From: Campylobacter concisus
GTDB taxonomy: Bacteria > Campylobacterota > Campylobacteria > Campylobacterales > Campylobacteraceae
Assembly: GCA_018375265.1 (NCBI GenBank)
Contig: JAHADO010000090.1
Coordinates: 1 to 5,867, forward strand
DNA: 5,867 nucleotides
Direction of reading: 5' to 3'
The translations under genes were made by a program, and so were the position numbers. Below, in pieces: positions 1-5,701 of the stretch. Every line of letters starts with the position of its first letter. The stretch's first letter is position 1. The notes beneath the pieces were generated by a model that was not told where the DNA came from, searched no databases, and saw only the letters and a program-made list of their open reading frames with translations.

Positions 1-1127
1 TGATAAAGTGCCGCCATGATCATAAAACCAACCCAGCCAAGAGCGCCGTCGTGAACGTGTCCTGGTACCCAGTCAGTAAAGTGCGCTAGGGCATTTACAG
101 ACTTGATAGAAAGTATCGGGCCTTCAAGTGTTGAGAACATATAAAATGTCGAAGCTAGAACCATAAATTTAATAAGCGGACTCTCTCTAAGCTGCGCCCA
201 CTCGCCCTTCATCGTAAGAAGGATGTTTATCGCTGAACCCCACGAAGGCAGGATCAAAACGATAGAAAAGACTGAGCCCATAGTCTGCATCCAATCAGGA
301 GTAGCAGAGTAAATAAGGTGGTGTCCGCCAGCCCAAAGATAGATAAACATCAGACCCCAAAATGAAAATAGCGATAGTTTATATGAAAATATCGGCTGAC
401 CGCTCTCTTTTGGTAAGAAATAATACATTTGAGCGATGATCGCCACTGTAAAGACGAATGCAACCGCGTTGTGGCCGTACCACCACTGAACCAAAGCATC
501 GTTTGAACCAGCGTACATAGAGACAGAGTGCAGCCATGAGCCATATCCTGTAACAAGTCTTGTTGGAATTTCCATATTGTTAAATAGATATAGCATCGCA
601 ACGCCAAGAAATGTAGCGATGTAGTACCAAACTGAGATGTAAAGTGTCTTTTCGCGGCGGATGCCGATGAGACCAAATATACTAACACCCCAAAGCACCC
701 AAACAACAACCACTGCGATATCTAGTGGCCACTCAAGCTCAGCGTACTCTTTTGCTGTGCTCTCGCCCATAAAAAGCGTAACAACAGCTAAAATCATAAC
801 AAGCATATATAGCCAAAAATGAAGTTTGCCGATAAACATCAAAAATGGCGACTCGCTCATCGAGACCTTTAAAACACGCTGTCCGATGTAGTACCAAGTG
901 GCAAAGATACCTGAGAGCATGAAGCCAAAAATGATGCCGTTAGTATGAAGAGGACGCAACCTCCCAAACGCCGAATATTCGCCGGCTATGTAGTTAAGCT
1001 CTGGACAGGCCATTTGAAAAGCTATAACTACGCCAACAACCATGCCTATGATACCAAAGAGTATCGTGGCAAACATGAATAGCTTTGCTACACTATAATC
1101 ATAGTGCAGTAGCTGAGATGGTCGCAT
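1..1127 (-). CDS. ccoN: cbb3-type cytochrome c oxidase subunit I (catalytic), 5' part, 3' end outside window
   Basis: CcoN is the haem-copper catalytic subunit of the high-affinity cbb3 oxidase in the inner membrane; it reduces O2 to water and pumps protons. The visible 375 codons contain the expected ligand set: His61 in RPLHTN (low-spin haem b), His219 in WWYGHN and His269/His270 in WAGGHH (CuB), Tyr263 in FIYLW (the tyrosine cross-linked to a CuB histidine in this family), Glu335 in TLEGP, and His357/His359 in PGHVHDGALGW (haem b3 and haem b). Several transmembrane helices are evident. The start MRPSQLLHYDYSVAKLF is chosen because it is the usual N-terminus for the family and lies 6 nt after a strong AGGAGGA site. 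It reads off the left edge after about three quarters of the usual length. It lies 92 bp downstream of the response regulator gene, in the same direction, with its own candidate promoter. ccoOQP would be expected next, outside the window. Confidence 0.97.
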   Translation of the reverse strand, partial: MRPSQLLHYDYSVAKLFMFATILFGIIGMVVGVVIAFQMACPELNYIAGEYSAFGRLRPLHTNGIIFGFMLSGIFATWYYIGQRVLKVSMSESPFLMFIGKLHFWLYMLVMILAVVTLFMGESTAKEYAELEWPLDIAVVVVWVLWGVSIFGLIGIRREKTLYISVWYYIATFLGVAMLYLFNNMEIPTRLVTGYGSWLHSVSMYAGSNDALVQWWYGHNAVAFVFTVAIIAQMYYFLPKESGQPIFSYKLSLFSFWGLMFIYLWAGGHHLIYSATPDWMQTMGSVFSIVLILPSWGSAINILLTMKGEWAQLRESPLIKFMVLASTFYMFSTLEGPILSIKSVNALAHFTDWVPGHVHDGALGWVGFMIMAALY

Positions 1128-1133
1128 AAAATA

Positions 1134-1140
1134 TCCTCCT
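1134..1140 (-). promoter_or_regulatory. strong ribosome binding site of ccoN
   Basis: On the minus strand the sequence AGGAGGA ends 6 nt before the ccoN ATG (1125-1127). It is the best Shine-Dalgarno match in the window and fixes the start codon. Confidence 0.85.
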
Positions 1141-1145
1141 AGTTA

Positions 1146-1211
1146 AATTTATATTAATGATTCGTTATTTTAAAGTATAAGAACTATAAAAAAACTTAAT
1201 TAATATAAATT
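1146..1211. repeat. perfect 13-bp inverted repeat around the ccoN promoter
   Basis: AATTTATATTAAT (1146-1158) and its exact reverse complement ATTAATATAAATT (1199-1211) flank the candidate -10 box with a 40-bp spacer. The arms are pure A/T, so chance cannot be excluded. The placement on both sides of the promoter would suit an operator for a dimeric regulator. It is unlikely to be a terminator because the loop is long and the stem has no GC pairs. Confidence 0.5.
1174..1179 (-). promoter_or_regulatory. candidate -10 box of a ccoN promoter
   Basis: The minus strand reads TATACT here, about 47 nt upstream of the ccoN ATG, preceded by a run of seven T (1188-1194). Campylobacter housekeeping promoters typically show a -10 box with T-rich stretches upstream and no conserved -35, and this fits. 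No clear GC-rich terminator is seen between the regulator gene and ccoN, so read-through from the upstream operon remains possible. Transcript data would be needed to be sure. Confidence 0.45.
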
Positions 1212-1219
1212 CTCATTAA

Positions 1220-1903
1220 CTAAGAAAGTCTTCTGTCTATTTTGTAACCAAGTCCTGGGACATTTTTTATAAAATTGTTGCCAACTTTGTCTCTAACGCG
1301 CTTAACAAAGGTTCTGATAGCTGCTTCTGTAACGCTCTCGCCAACCCAAACGACGCTTTTGATCTCATCATGAAGCACGAGTGTACCAAGTCTTTTTATC
1401 AAAAGTGAGATAAATGCGAGCTCTTTTTTAGTAAGTGAAATTTCAACGCCATCTCTGATAAGTACGCGCTTGATCTTATTAAAGCTATATCCGTTTGCAA
1501 CTTGGATGATGTTTGCAGTTTCTATCTTGCTTTTTGCGACATTTTCTATCGTTTTTAAAAGATCATCTGCCATGATAGGTTTTATAAGATACTTATCAAC
1601 GCCAACATCGATAGCCTTTAATAAAGTCTCTTTTTCACTATGCGCACTTAGGACGATGACAGGTGTGTCTTTAGAAATTTCCTTGATATATCTTGTCATA
1701 TCAAGTCCATCACTAATTGGCATAAATACATCTGTAATTACCATATTTGGGTTGTATTTTTTAAATTTTTTCAAACCTTCATCACCATTTTGAGCAGTAA
1801 AAACTTTCTCAAAATTGTCACTTAGCACATCGTGCATGATCTTTTTGCTGTCGCTATCGTCTTCGACAAGCAAAACCGTTAGGTTCTTTAAAATTTTATT
1901 CAT
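1220..1903 (-). CDS. OmpR/PhoB-family response regulator (BumR-like by gene order)
   Basis: This is a two-domain transcription factor of 227 residues. The receiver domain (about 7-125) has the acidic pocket E14/D15/D16, phosphoacceptor Asp58 in ITDVFMP, switch Ser86 in VLSAHS and Lys108 in LIKP. The C-terminal winged helix (about 133-225) has LTKKELAFISLL, a recognition helix around EAAIRTFVKRVRDKV, and the wing VPGLGYKI. The length is normal for the family and all phosphorylation residues are present. Its ATG overlaps the end of the kinase gene by 8 nt and has a good AAAGGAGAG site inside that gene, so the two are co-translated. From memory, the equivalent gene in C. jejuni (Cj1491c) is BumR, which controls a response to butyrate; that assignment rests on synteny, not on an alignment. 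The adjacent ccoN promoter is a possible target, which is inference. Confidence 0.95.
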   Translation of the reverse strand: MNKILKNLTVLLVEDDSDSKKIMHDVLSDNFEKVFTAQNGDEGLKKFKKYNPNMVITDVFMPISDGLDMTRYIKEISKDTPVIVLSAHSEKETLLKAIDVGVDKYLIKPIMADDLLKTIENVAKSKIETANIIQVANGYSFNKIKRVLIRDGVEISLTKKELAFISLLIKRLGTLVLHDEIKSVVWVGESVTEAAIRTFVKRVRDKVGNNFIKNVPGLGYKIDRRLS

Positions 1904-2636
1904 CTATCTCTCCTTTGTGTGGTAACTTTATTAAAAAACAGGCTCCATTATCGCTGTTGCCCGCTGTTATTTCTGCGTTAAATTGATCGATTATTTGCTT
2001 TGACATATAAAGTCCTAAGCCAGTGCCTTTGGCATCTTCTTTGGTAGTAAAATATGGCTTAAAAATCTCATCTATCACATTTTTATCTATGCCACCACCG
2101 TTATCTTCTACGCTTAGGTAAGCAAATTTTTCATCACTATCAATCTTTATTTTTATATTTTTATCTTCTATCTTTTGTAAATTTAGTGCGTCTTTTGCGT
2201 TATTTAGTAAATTTATGATGACTTGCATGAGCCTGTTTTTATGACCATAAATTTTTGAGTCCTCTAACACCTCAAGCTCTATATGAACGCCCTCTTTTTT
2301 CATCACGCCTTTTACGATCTGTATAGATGCTCTGGCTGCGTCTGCTAGGCTAAATTCTTGAGAAAGTGTGTTTGGATTTAAAAACGAGCTAAACTCATCA
2401 GTAGTTTCTGACATATACTTTATGATCTGCATAGCCCTCTCATAAGAGCCGATAAATTCGTTATCTTCGCTACCTGCAAGCTTTTTCATCTTATATAAAA
2501 CTAAACTTAGCTCATTTAGCGGCTGCTTCCACTGATGAGTTATATTTGCCATCATCTCGCCCATCATCGCAAGCTTAGCAATCCTCATGCCATCGCTACT
2601 TGATAGAAAATTTTCATCTAAATTTAAACTAGGCAT
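1896..2636 (-). CDS. cytosolic sensor histidine kinase without an evident sensor domain (BumS-like by gene order)
   Basis: This 246-residue protein has the core of a histidine kinase and almost nothing else. The dimerisation/phosphoacceptor helix carries His34 in MMANITHQWKQPLN. The ATP-binding domain follows, with an N box in QVIINLLNNAKDAL (136-151, Asn146), G1 box DNGGGI (178-183), F box IFKPYFTTKE (191-200) and G2 box GTGLGLY (204-210). No transmembrane segment or complete PAS/GAF domain is visible; only about 20 residues precede the H box, so any signal must be sensed in the cytosol or through a partner. The residue after the phosphoacceptor His is Gln rather than the Glu/Asp usual in HisKA proteins. 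The gene overlaps its neighbours by 8 nt on each side and pairs with the downstream regulator. From memory, the C. jejuni counterpart BumS acts mainly as a phosphatase; whether this holds here is inference. Confidence 0.94.
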   Translation of the reverse strand: MPSLNLDENFLSSSDGMRIAKLAMMGEMMANITHQWKQPLNELSLVLYKMKKLAGSEDNEFIGSYERAMQIIKYMSETTDEFSSFLNPNTLSQEFSLADAARASIQIVKGVMKKEGVHIELEVLEDSKIYGHKNRLMQVIINLLNNAKDALNLQKIEDKNIKIKIDSDEKFAYLSVEDNGGGIDKNVIDEIFKPYFTTKEDAKGTGLGLYMSKQIIDQFNAEITAGNSDNGACFLIKLPHKGEIDE

Positions 2637-3294
2637 TTGCTCTATATCCTAAAAATGATAGATAAAGTCCGTTTAAGATCATTATGCAAGCTGAGAGCTT
2701 AAACATGATCTCTTTAAATTTCTCTCTTAGTAAGCCAAAGACGAAACTAGCTAGCAACATCGCTGGTAAGGTGCAAAGCCCAAAGATAAGCATTATTAAG
2801 GATGCGTCAGCCACATTTGCGCTTAAAACTCCAAGCGCTAAGAAATAATAGACCACACCACAAGGCAAAAGCCCATTTAAAAAGCCAAGTAGCAAGAAAT
2901 TTGCCAAATTTCTCTTTTGCACGCTTGTTTTTGCCATTTTTACTATAAATTTAAGTGCTTTTTCGCTCTCAACAAATTTTAAAAGCTCGCCCCTAAAAAG
3001 CAGTGCGATGCCAATAAATGCGATCACTAAGCCAACTATGAAAAATATCACACCCCTTGCTTGCATACCAAAACTAATGGCTGCTCCAAAAGCGCCAAAC
3101 AAAGCTCCCAAAGCCACATAAGCAAAGACTCTAGCTAGGTTATAAAGCGTGCTTAGCATTAAAATTTTACTCTTACTTTTGCCTTTAAAAAATAGAGCTT
3201 GTAAGCCCAAAAACCCGCTACACATGCCAACACAATGACTAAAGCTGCTCATAAAAACAACCGCGATGATCGTGTAGAGGCTTATATCTTGCAT
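2629..3294 (-). CDS. TauE/SafE (UreH-like) family membrane protein, six helices, possible metal handling
   Basis: The 221-residue product is an inner-membrane protein with about six predicted helices (roughly 7-30, 49-72, 79-101, 132-157, 163-188, 199-215) arranged as two similar halves. Helix 1 holds SFSHCVGMCSGF (His20, Cys21, Met24, Cys25) and helix 4 holds NGLLPCGVVYY (Cys145). These two motifs are typical of the UreH/DsbD-transmembrane-like branch of proteins usually annotated as sulfite exporter TauE/SafE, members of which often lie near cbb3 oxidase or copper genes in epsilonproteobacteria. The His/Cys/Met cluster could bind copper or take part in thiol exchange; the real substrate cannot be read from the sequence. 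Its ATG overlaps the carA stop in TAATG and no good ribosome binding site precedes it, so it probably depends on re-initiation after carA. The end overlaps the kinase gene by 8 nt. Confidence 0.85.
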   Translation of the reverse strand: MQDISLYTIIAVVFMSSFSHCVGMCSGFLGLQALFFKGKSKSKILMLSTLYNLARVFAYVALGALFGAFGAAISFGMQARGVIFFIVGLVIAFIGIALLFRGELLKFVESEKALKFIVKMAKTSVQKRNLANFLLLGFLNGLLPCGVVYYFLALGVLSANVADASLIMLIFGLCTLPAMLLASFVFGLLREKFKEIMFKLSACIMILNGLYLSFLGYRANA

Positions 3295-4412
3295 TATAAA
3301 ATTTCTAAAAACTGCTTAAATATATATTTGCTCTCGTTAGGGCCACTGCTTGCTTCTGGGTGATGTTGCACCGAGAAGATCGGATAGTCCTTGTATCTTA
3401 CGCCCTCGATCGTGTTGTCAAACAAATTTCTATGTGTCACAACAGCTACTTCAGCGATGCTCTCTGGTACGTTGTAGTTGTGATTTTGCGTTGTTATCTC
3501 GATCGCTTTTGTCTCTAAATTTAGCACAGGATGATTTGCTCCGTGCTGACCAAATTTAAGTTTATATGTCTCATATCCAAAGGCATTTGAAAGCAGCTGA
3601 TGTCCAAGGCAGATGCCAAATATCGGGATCCTAGCCTCTATCATCTTTTTGATCTCGGCGATCTCAGCCTTTAAATTCTTTGGCTCACCTGGGCCATTTG
3701 ATAAAAATACCCCGTTTATCTCGCCATTTTTAAATTTCTCTATCAAAACCTCAGCCTTGGTATCGTGTGGTACGACGATAACCTCAAGGCCAGTTTCGCA
3801 TAGCTCATTTAGGATATTTCTCTTTACACCAAAGTCAAAAACAGCTATCTTTTTACCGATACTTTTTAGCGGCTTATATGACTTTAAATTTCTATCCCAA
3901 GCGCCTTTTTTATGCTCGTACTCATCCATTGCGCTAACTGTTTTTACATAGTTTATATTTTCTATACGTCCGCTACTTTCAAGCCTGCGTTTTAGCTCAT
4001 CTTTGTCGCTTATCTGCGTTGAGATGTATGCCATCAAAGCGCCCTCATCACGTAGCATCTTTGTTAGATATCTAGTATCAACGTCATAAACGCCAAATTT
4101 GCCCTGCTCTTCGAAAAATTTGCCTAAAGACTTTTGCGAGCGGTAGTTTGAGGGAATTTCGTTATAGTTTCTCATTATGACGCCGCTTGCGTGAATTCTA
4201 AGGCTCTCCATATCATCTTCGTTTATGCCAACGATGCCGATCTCTGGCATAGTAAAGACGATAAACTGACCAGCATAGCTTGGATCGCTCATGATCTCCT
4301 CATAGCCAGTCATAGAGGTATTAAAAACGAGCTCGCCTGCACACTCGCCGTGAGCACCAAAGGCCTTTGCCTCTAAAAAAACGCCGTTTTCAATGTAAAT
4401 ATAAGCTTTCAT
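3294..4412 (-). CDS. carA: carbamoyl-phosphate synthase, small (glutaminase) subunit
   Basis: CarA hydrolyses glutamine and channels ammonia to CarB, which makes carbamoyl phosphate for pyrimidine and arginine synthesis in the cytosol. The N-terminal CarA-specific domain (about 1-150) includes FNTSMTGYEEI and GVYDVDTRYLT. The C-terminal class I glutamine amidotransferase domain (about 188-372) has LSNGPGEP, the nucleophile Cys268 in FGICLGHQ, and the catalytic pair His351/Glu353 in SVQHHPEASSGP. At 372 residues it is full length. The start MKAYIYIENG follows AGAGGA by 8 nt, and the ATG overlaps the stop of the upstream gene in TAATG. carB does not follow; a membrane protein gene does, so the two subunits are encoded apart, as I recall for Campylobacter generally. 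No pyrimidine- or arginine-dependent leader is visible because the gene begins inside an operon. Confidence 0.98.
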   Translation of the reverse strand: MKAYIYIENGVFLEAKAFGAHGECAGELVFNTSMTGYEEIMSDPSYAGQFIVFTMPEIGIVGINEDDMESLRIHASGVIMRNYNEIPSNYRSQKSLGKFFEEQGKFGVYDVDTRYLTKMLRDEGALMAYISTQISDKDELKRRLESSGRIENINYVKTVSAMDEYEHKKGAWDRNLKSYKPLKSIGKKIAVFDFGVKRNILNELCETGLEVIVVPHDTKAEVLIEKFKNGEINGVFLSNGPGEPKNLKAEIAEIKKMIEARIPIFGICLGHQLLSNAFGYETYKLKFGQHGANHPVLNLETKAIEITTQNHNYNVPESIAEVAVVTHRNLFDNTIEGVRYKDYPIFSVQHHPEASSGPNESKYIFKQFLEIL

Positions 4413-4963
4413 TAAAGCATTCCTCTTTTTTTAAGCTCATCTTGATATAAACGCTCAAAAATCAGGTCGTATTCATCAGTTCCTGGGATAAGCTTGCGTT
4501 TGTAGTTTTGCATCATCTCATAGACGCTATCTTCTATCTTCTCGTAGCTCTTTAGATACTCATCTATCGAGCCATATATCACGTTTTTTACGCGGTTTTC
4601 AGATACGCTATAATCAACCAACCCGCTCTTCCAAATAGTTTCAAGTATCTTGTGGGCGACATTGCTAAATCTATCTTCATGAGTTAAAATGACGTCAAAT
4701 TCGCCAGCAAGTTTCTTTTTAACGAGCCAAAACATATTTTTGCGGTCGATTTGCATCGTTTGCATCTCGTCCTCGTTTTTCTCTAAAAGCTCATTTACTC
4801 GCTCGTCTAGCGCTCTTTCTTTTTGAACGTCAGTAGTTAAAATTTCACTTGCTTTTGCTACGATTGGCTCGATACCTTTGTTTAACTTTACAAAACCACA
4901 GTTTAAAAGATCTATTGCTATTTTATGTGAGACATAAGGTACGTGTGGAAGTTTTATACGCAT
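4412..4963 (-). CDS. DUF507 family protein, tandem two-copy form
   Basis: This is a 183-residue soluble, charged, mostly helical protein without signal peptide or membrane segment. I recognise it as the DUF507 family found next to carA in Campylobacter; its function is unknown. The protein appears internally duplicated: residues 12-25 (SHKIAIDLLNCGFV) align without gaps to residues 103-116 (AHKILETIWKSGLV), with His, Lys, Ile, Gly and Val kept at an offset of 91, and each segment is followed by a long charged helix ending near EDEM (64-67) or YKRKL (154-158). It is the first gene of the overlapping run that continues with carA. A modest AAAGG site lies 6 nt before the ATG. The long-standing pairing with carA hints at a shared job or only at shared transcription; the sequence does not decide. 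Confidence 0.85.
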   Translation of the reverse strand: MRIKLPHVPYVSHKIAIDLLNCGFVKLNKGIEPIVAKASEILTTDVQKERALDERVNELLEKNEDEMQTMQIDRKNMFWLVKKKLAGEFDVILTHEDRFSNVAHKILETIWKSGLVDYSVSENRVKNVIYGSIDEYLKSYEKIEDSVYEMMQNYKRKLIPGTDEYDLIFERLYQDELKKRGML

Positions 4964-4987
4964 TTTAAACCTTTAAATTTTTATGCC

Positions 4988-4993
4988 ATTGTA
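4988..4993 (-). promoter_or_regulatory. candidate -10 box upstream of the DUF507-carA operon
   Basis: The minus strand reads TACAAT in the 49-bp gap between the small membrane protein gene and the DUF507 gene, about 24 nt before the ATG, with T-rich sequence upstream. It could give the operon its own start, leaving a very short leader. No -35 is visible, which is normal for these bacteria. Read-through from the upstream gene is equally possible because no terminator is seen in the gap. Confidence 0.35.
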
Positions 4994-5012
4994 ACTAAAT
5001 AAAGGTAAAACT

Positions 5013-5453
5013 TTACTTTGAAATTTTAACGACTTTATCATTGTCACTTCTTAGAAAATAAATTTCTCTTCGTCCGTCATAAAGGACTTTGCCACTTGTT
5101 TTTTGCTCGTTTTGTAAATTTGAAGATAGATCCATCTCAAGTGGCTTACTCATAAAATAAGCCTCGCCCAAGCTTCGTCCAAAATCAGGATACCAACTAA
5201 GTGCGCAAAGCACGAGCAAGAGCAGATAAAAAGCTCTAAAAATTTTTCTAAATGGCGCGTAAAAGAAACAATATCCAAATATAAAAAACACAGGTAAAAG
5301 CCACAAAAAAGGCACATTATCCACAAAAATCACATTGAAATACTCGTTTATGCCATAAAATGAAAAGTAGTTGTTGTAAATTCCAACAAATAGCGTAAAA
5401 ATAGGAGCAAGAACAAATATAATGCCAGTAAAAAATGCATTAAAAATTTTCAT
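5013..5453 (-). CDS. small membrane protein of unknown function
   Basis: I do not recognise this 146-residue protein. It has three hydrophobic segments rich in Phe, Leu and Val (about 6-26, 45-66 and 72-87), with a short positive stretch (FRKIFR, 68-73) between the last two. It ends in a soluble tail of about 55 residues; the last part (GKVLYDGRREIYFLRSDNDKVV region, 121-142) alternates polar and hydrophobic residues as in a small beta hairpin. Helix 1 is preceded by a short Lys-containing N-terminus, so it may be an anchor. The start is well supported by AAGGAG 5 nt upstream and by a consensus -10 box further up. It precedes the DUF507-carA operon by 49 bp and may be co-transcribed. It is not one of the genes I remember next to carA in C. 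jejuni, so it may be lineage-specific. Confidence 0.8.
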   Translation of the reverse strand: MKIFNAFFTGIIFVLAPIFTLFVGIYNNYFSFYGINEYFNVIFVDNVPFLWLLPVFFIFGYCFFYAPFRKIFRAFYLLLLVLCALSWYPDFGRSLGEAYFMSKPLEMDLSSNLQNEQKTSGKVLYDGRREIYFLRSDNDKVVKISK

Positions 5454-5458
5454 AAGCT

Positions 5459-5464
5459 CTCCTT
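5459..5464 (-). promoter_or_regulatory. ribosome binding site of the small membrane protein gene
   Basis: AAGGAG on the minus strand ends 5 nt before the ATG at 5451-5453. It supports both the start codon and the reality of an otherwise unrecognised gene. Confidence 0.75.
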
Positions 5465-5474
5465 TTTTCGTGGG

Positions 5475-5480
5475 ATTATA
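5475..5480 (-). promoter_or_regulatory. consensus -10 box (TATAAT) of the small membrane protein gene
   Basis: A perfect TATAAT on the minus strand lies 21 nt before the ATG. The expected transcript start falls near 5468, giving a leader of roughly 15 nt that contains the ribosome binding site. Upstream sequence is strongly A/T-rich with no TTGACA-like -35, as is usual in Campylobacter. Confidence 0.6.
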
Positions 5481-5536
5481 TTAAATTTTAGCTTTATTAT
5501 TGCTCTAAATTTATTAATTAAGAAATTTCAAACCCC

Positions 5537-5602
5537 AAAATGTCACAATTTTTCAAATAAAACAGAGTTAAAACGATAAATTTTAAATTAGTGTGACATT
5601 TT
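5537..5602. repeat. perfect 11-bp inverted repeat upstream of the small membrane protein gene
   Basis: AAAATGTCACA (5537-5547) and its exact reverse complement TGTGACATTTT (5592-5602) are separated by 44 bp. The core TGT(C/G)ACA is itself nearly palindromic, so each arm could be a separate protein-binding site. The pair lies 57-127 bp upstream of the -10 box at 5475-5480. Unlike other repeats in this AT-rich gap, the arms contain G/C bases, which makes chance less likely. It could also fold as a stem with a long loop. Confidence 0.55.
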
Positions 5603-5657
5603 TTAGATGAAAAATAAGAGATTTTTTTGAAACTTTTTGGGTAAAAAAGAGAAATTT

Positions 5658-5692
5658 AAAATTTAGCCTTTGCCATAAAAGCAAAGACTAAA
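5658..5692 (-). terminator. rho-independent terminator of the formate/nitrite transporter gene
   Basis: In the minus-strand RNA a 12-bp stem forms between 5681-5692 (UUUAGUCUUUGC) and 5662-5673 (GCAAAGGCUAAA) with one G-U pair and a 7-nt loop, followed by four U (5658-5661) and further U-rich sequence. It starts 9 nt after the stop codon at 5702. The single mismatch would be a C-A clash in plus-strand RNA but a tolerated G-U in the minus-strand RNA, consistent with a minus-strand terminator. Confidence 0.8.
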
Positions 5693-5701
5693 AGGGAGTT
5701 T

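Noticed and set aside
350..709. Minus-strand ORF of 119 codons inside ccoN
   Set aside because: It is out of frame with ccoN, whose frame is open across the whole stretch and carries all the metal ligands; the ORF product has no recognisable feature.
1146..1211. Inverted repeat read as a terminator of the regulator gene
   Set aside because: The stem has no G/C pairs and a 40-nt loop, and it straddles a likely promoter; it is a poor terminator candidate.
1470..1793. Plus-strand ORF of 107 codons opposite the response regulator
   Set aside because: It is antisense to the receiver domain and lacks a ribosome binding site; the hydrophobic product is what the reverse of a Lys/Glu/Asp-rich gene gives.
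3350..4376. Three plus-strand ORFs (3350-3559, 3613-3951, 4191-4376) opposite carA
   Set aside because: All lie over well-conserved carA sequence and have no ribosome binding site or recognisable product.
1195..5522. 10-bp word ATTAATTAAG shared by the ccoN promoter (minus strand, 1195-1204) and the gap at 5513-5522
   Set aside because: It is mostly the AT-only palindrome TTAATTAA and is expected by chance in such AT-rich spacers.
5537..5602. TGTGA/TCACA boxes as a classical CRP/FNR operator
   Set aside because: The half-sites face the wrong way and are 44 bp apart, not TGTGA-N6-TCACA, so the standard operator model does not fit.
5608..5631. Very short plus-strand ORF (MKNKRFF) in the intergenic region
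   Set aside because: Seven codons without a ribosome binding site in an AT-rich stretch; no support for translation.
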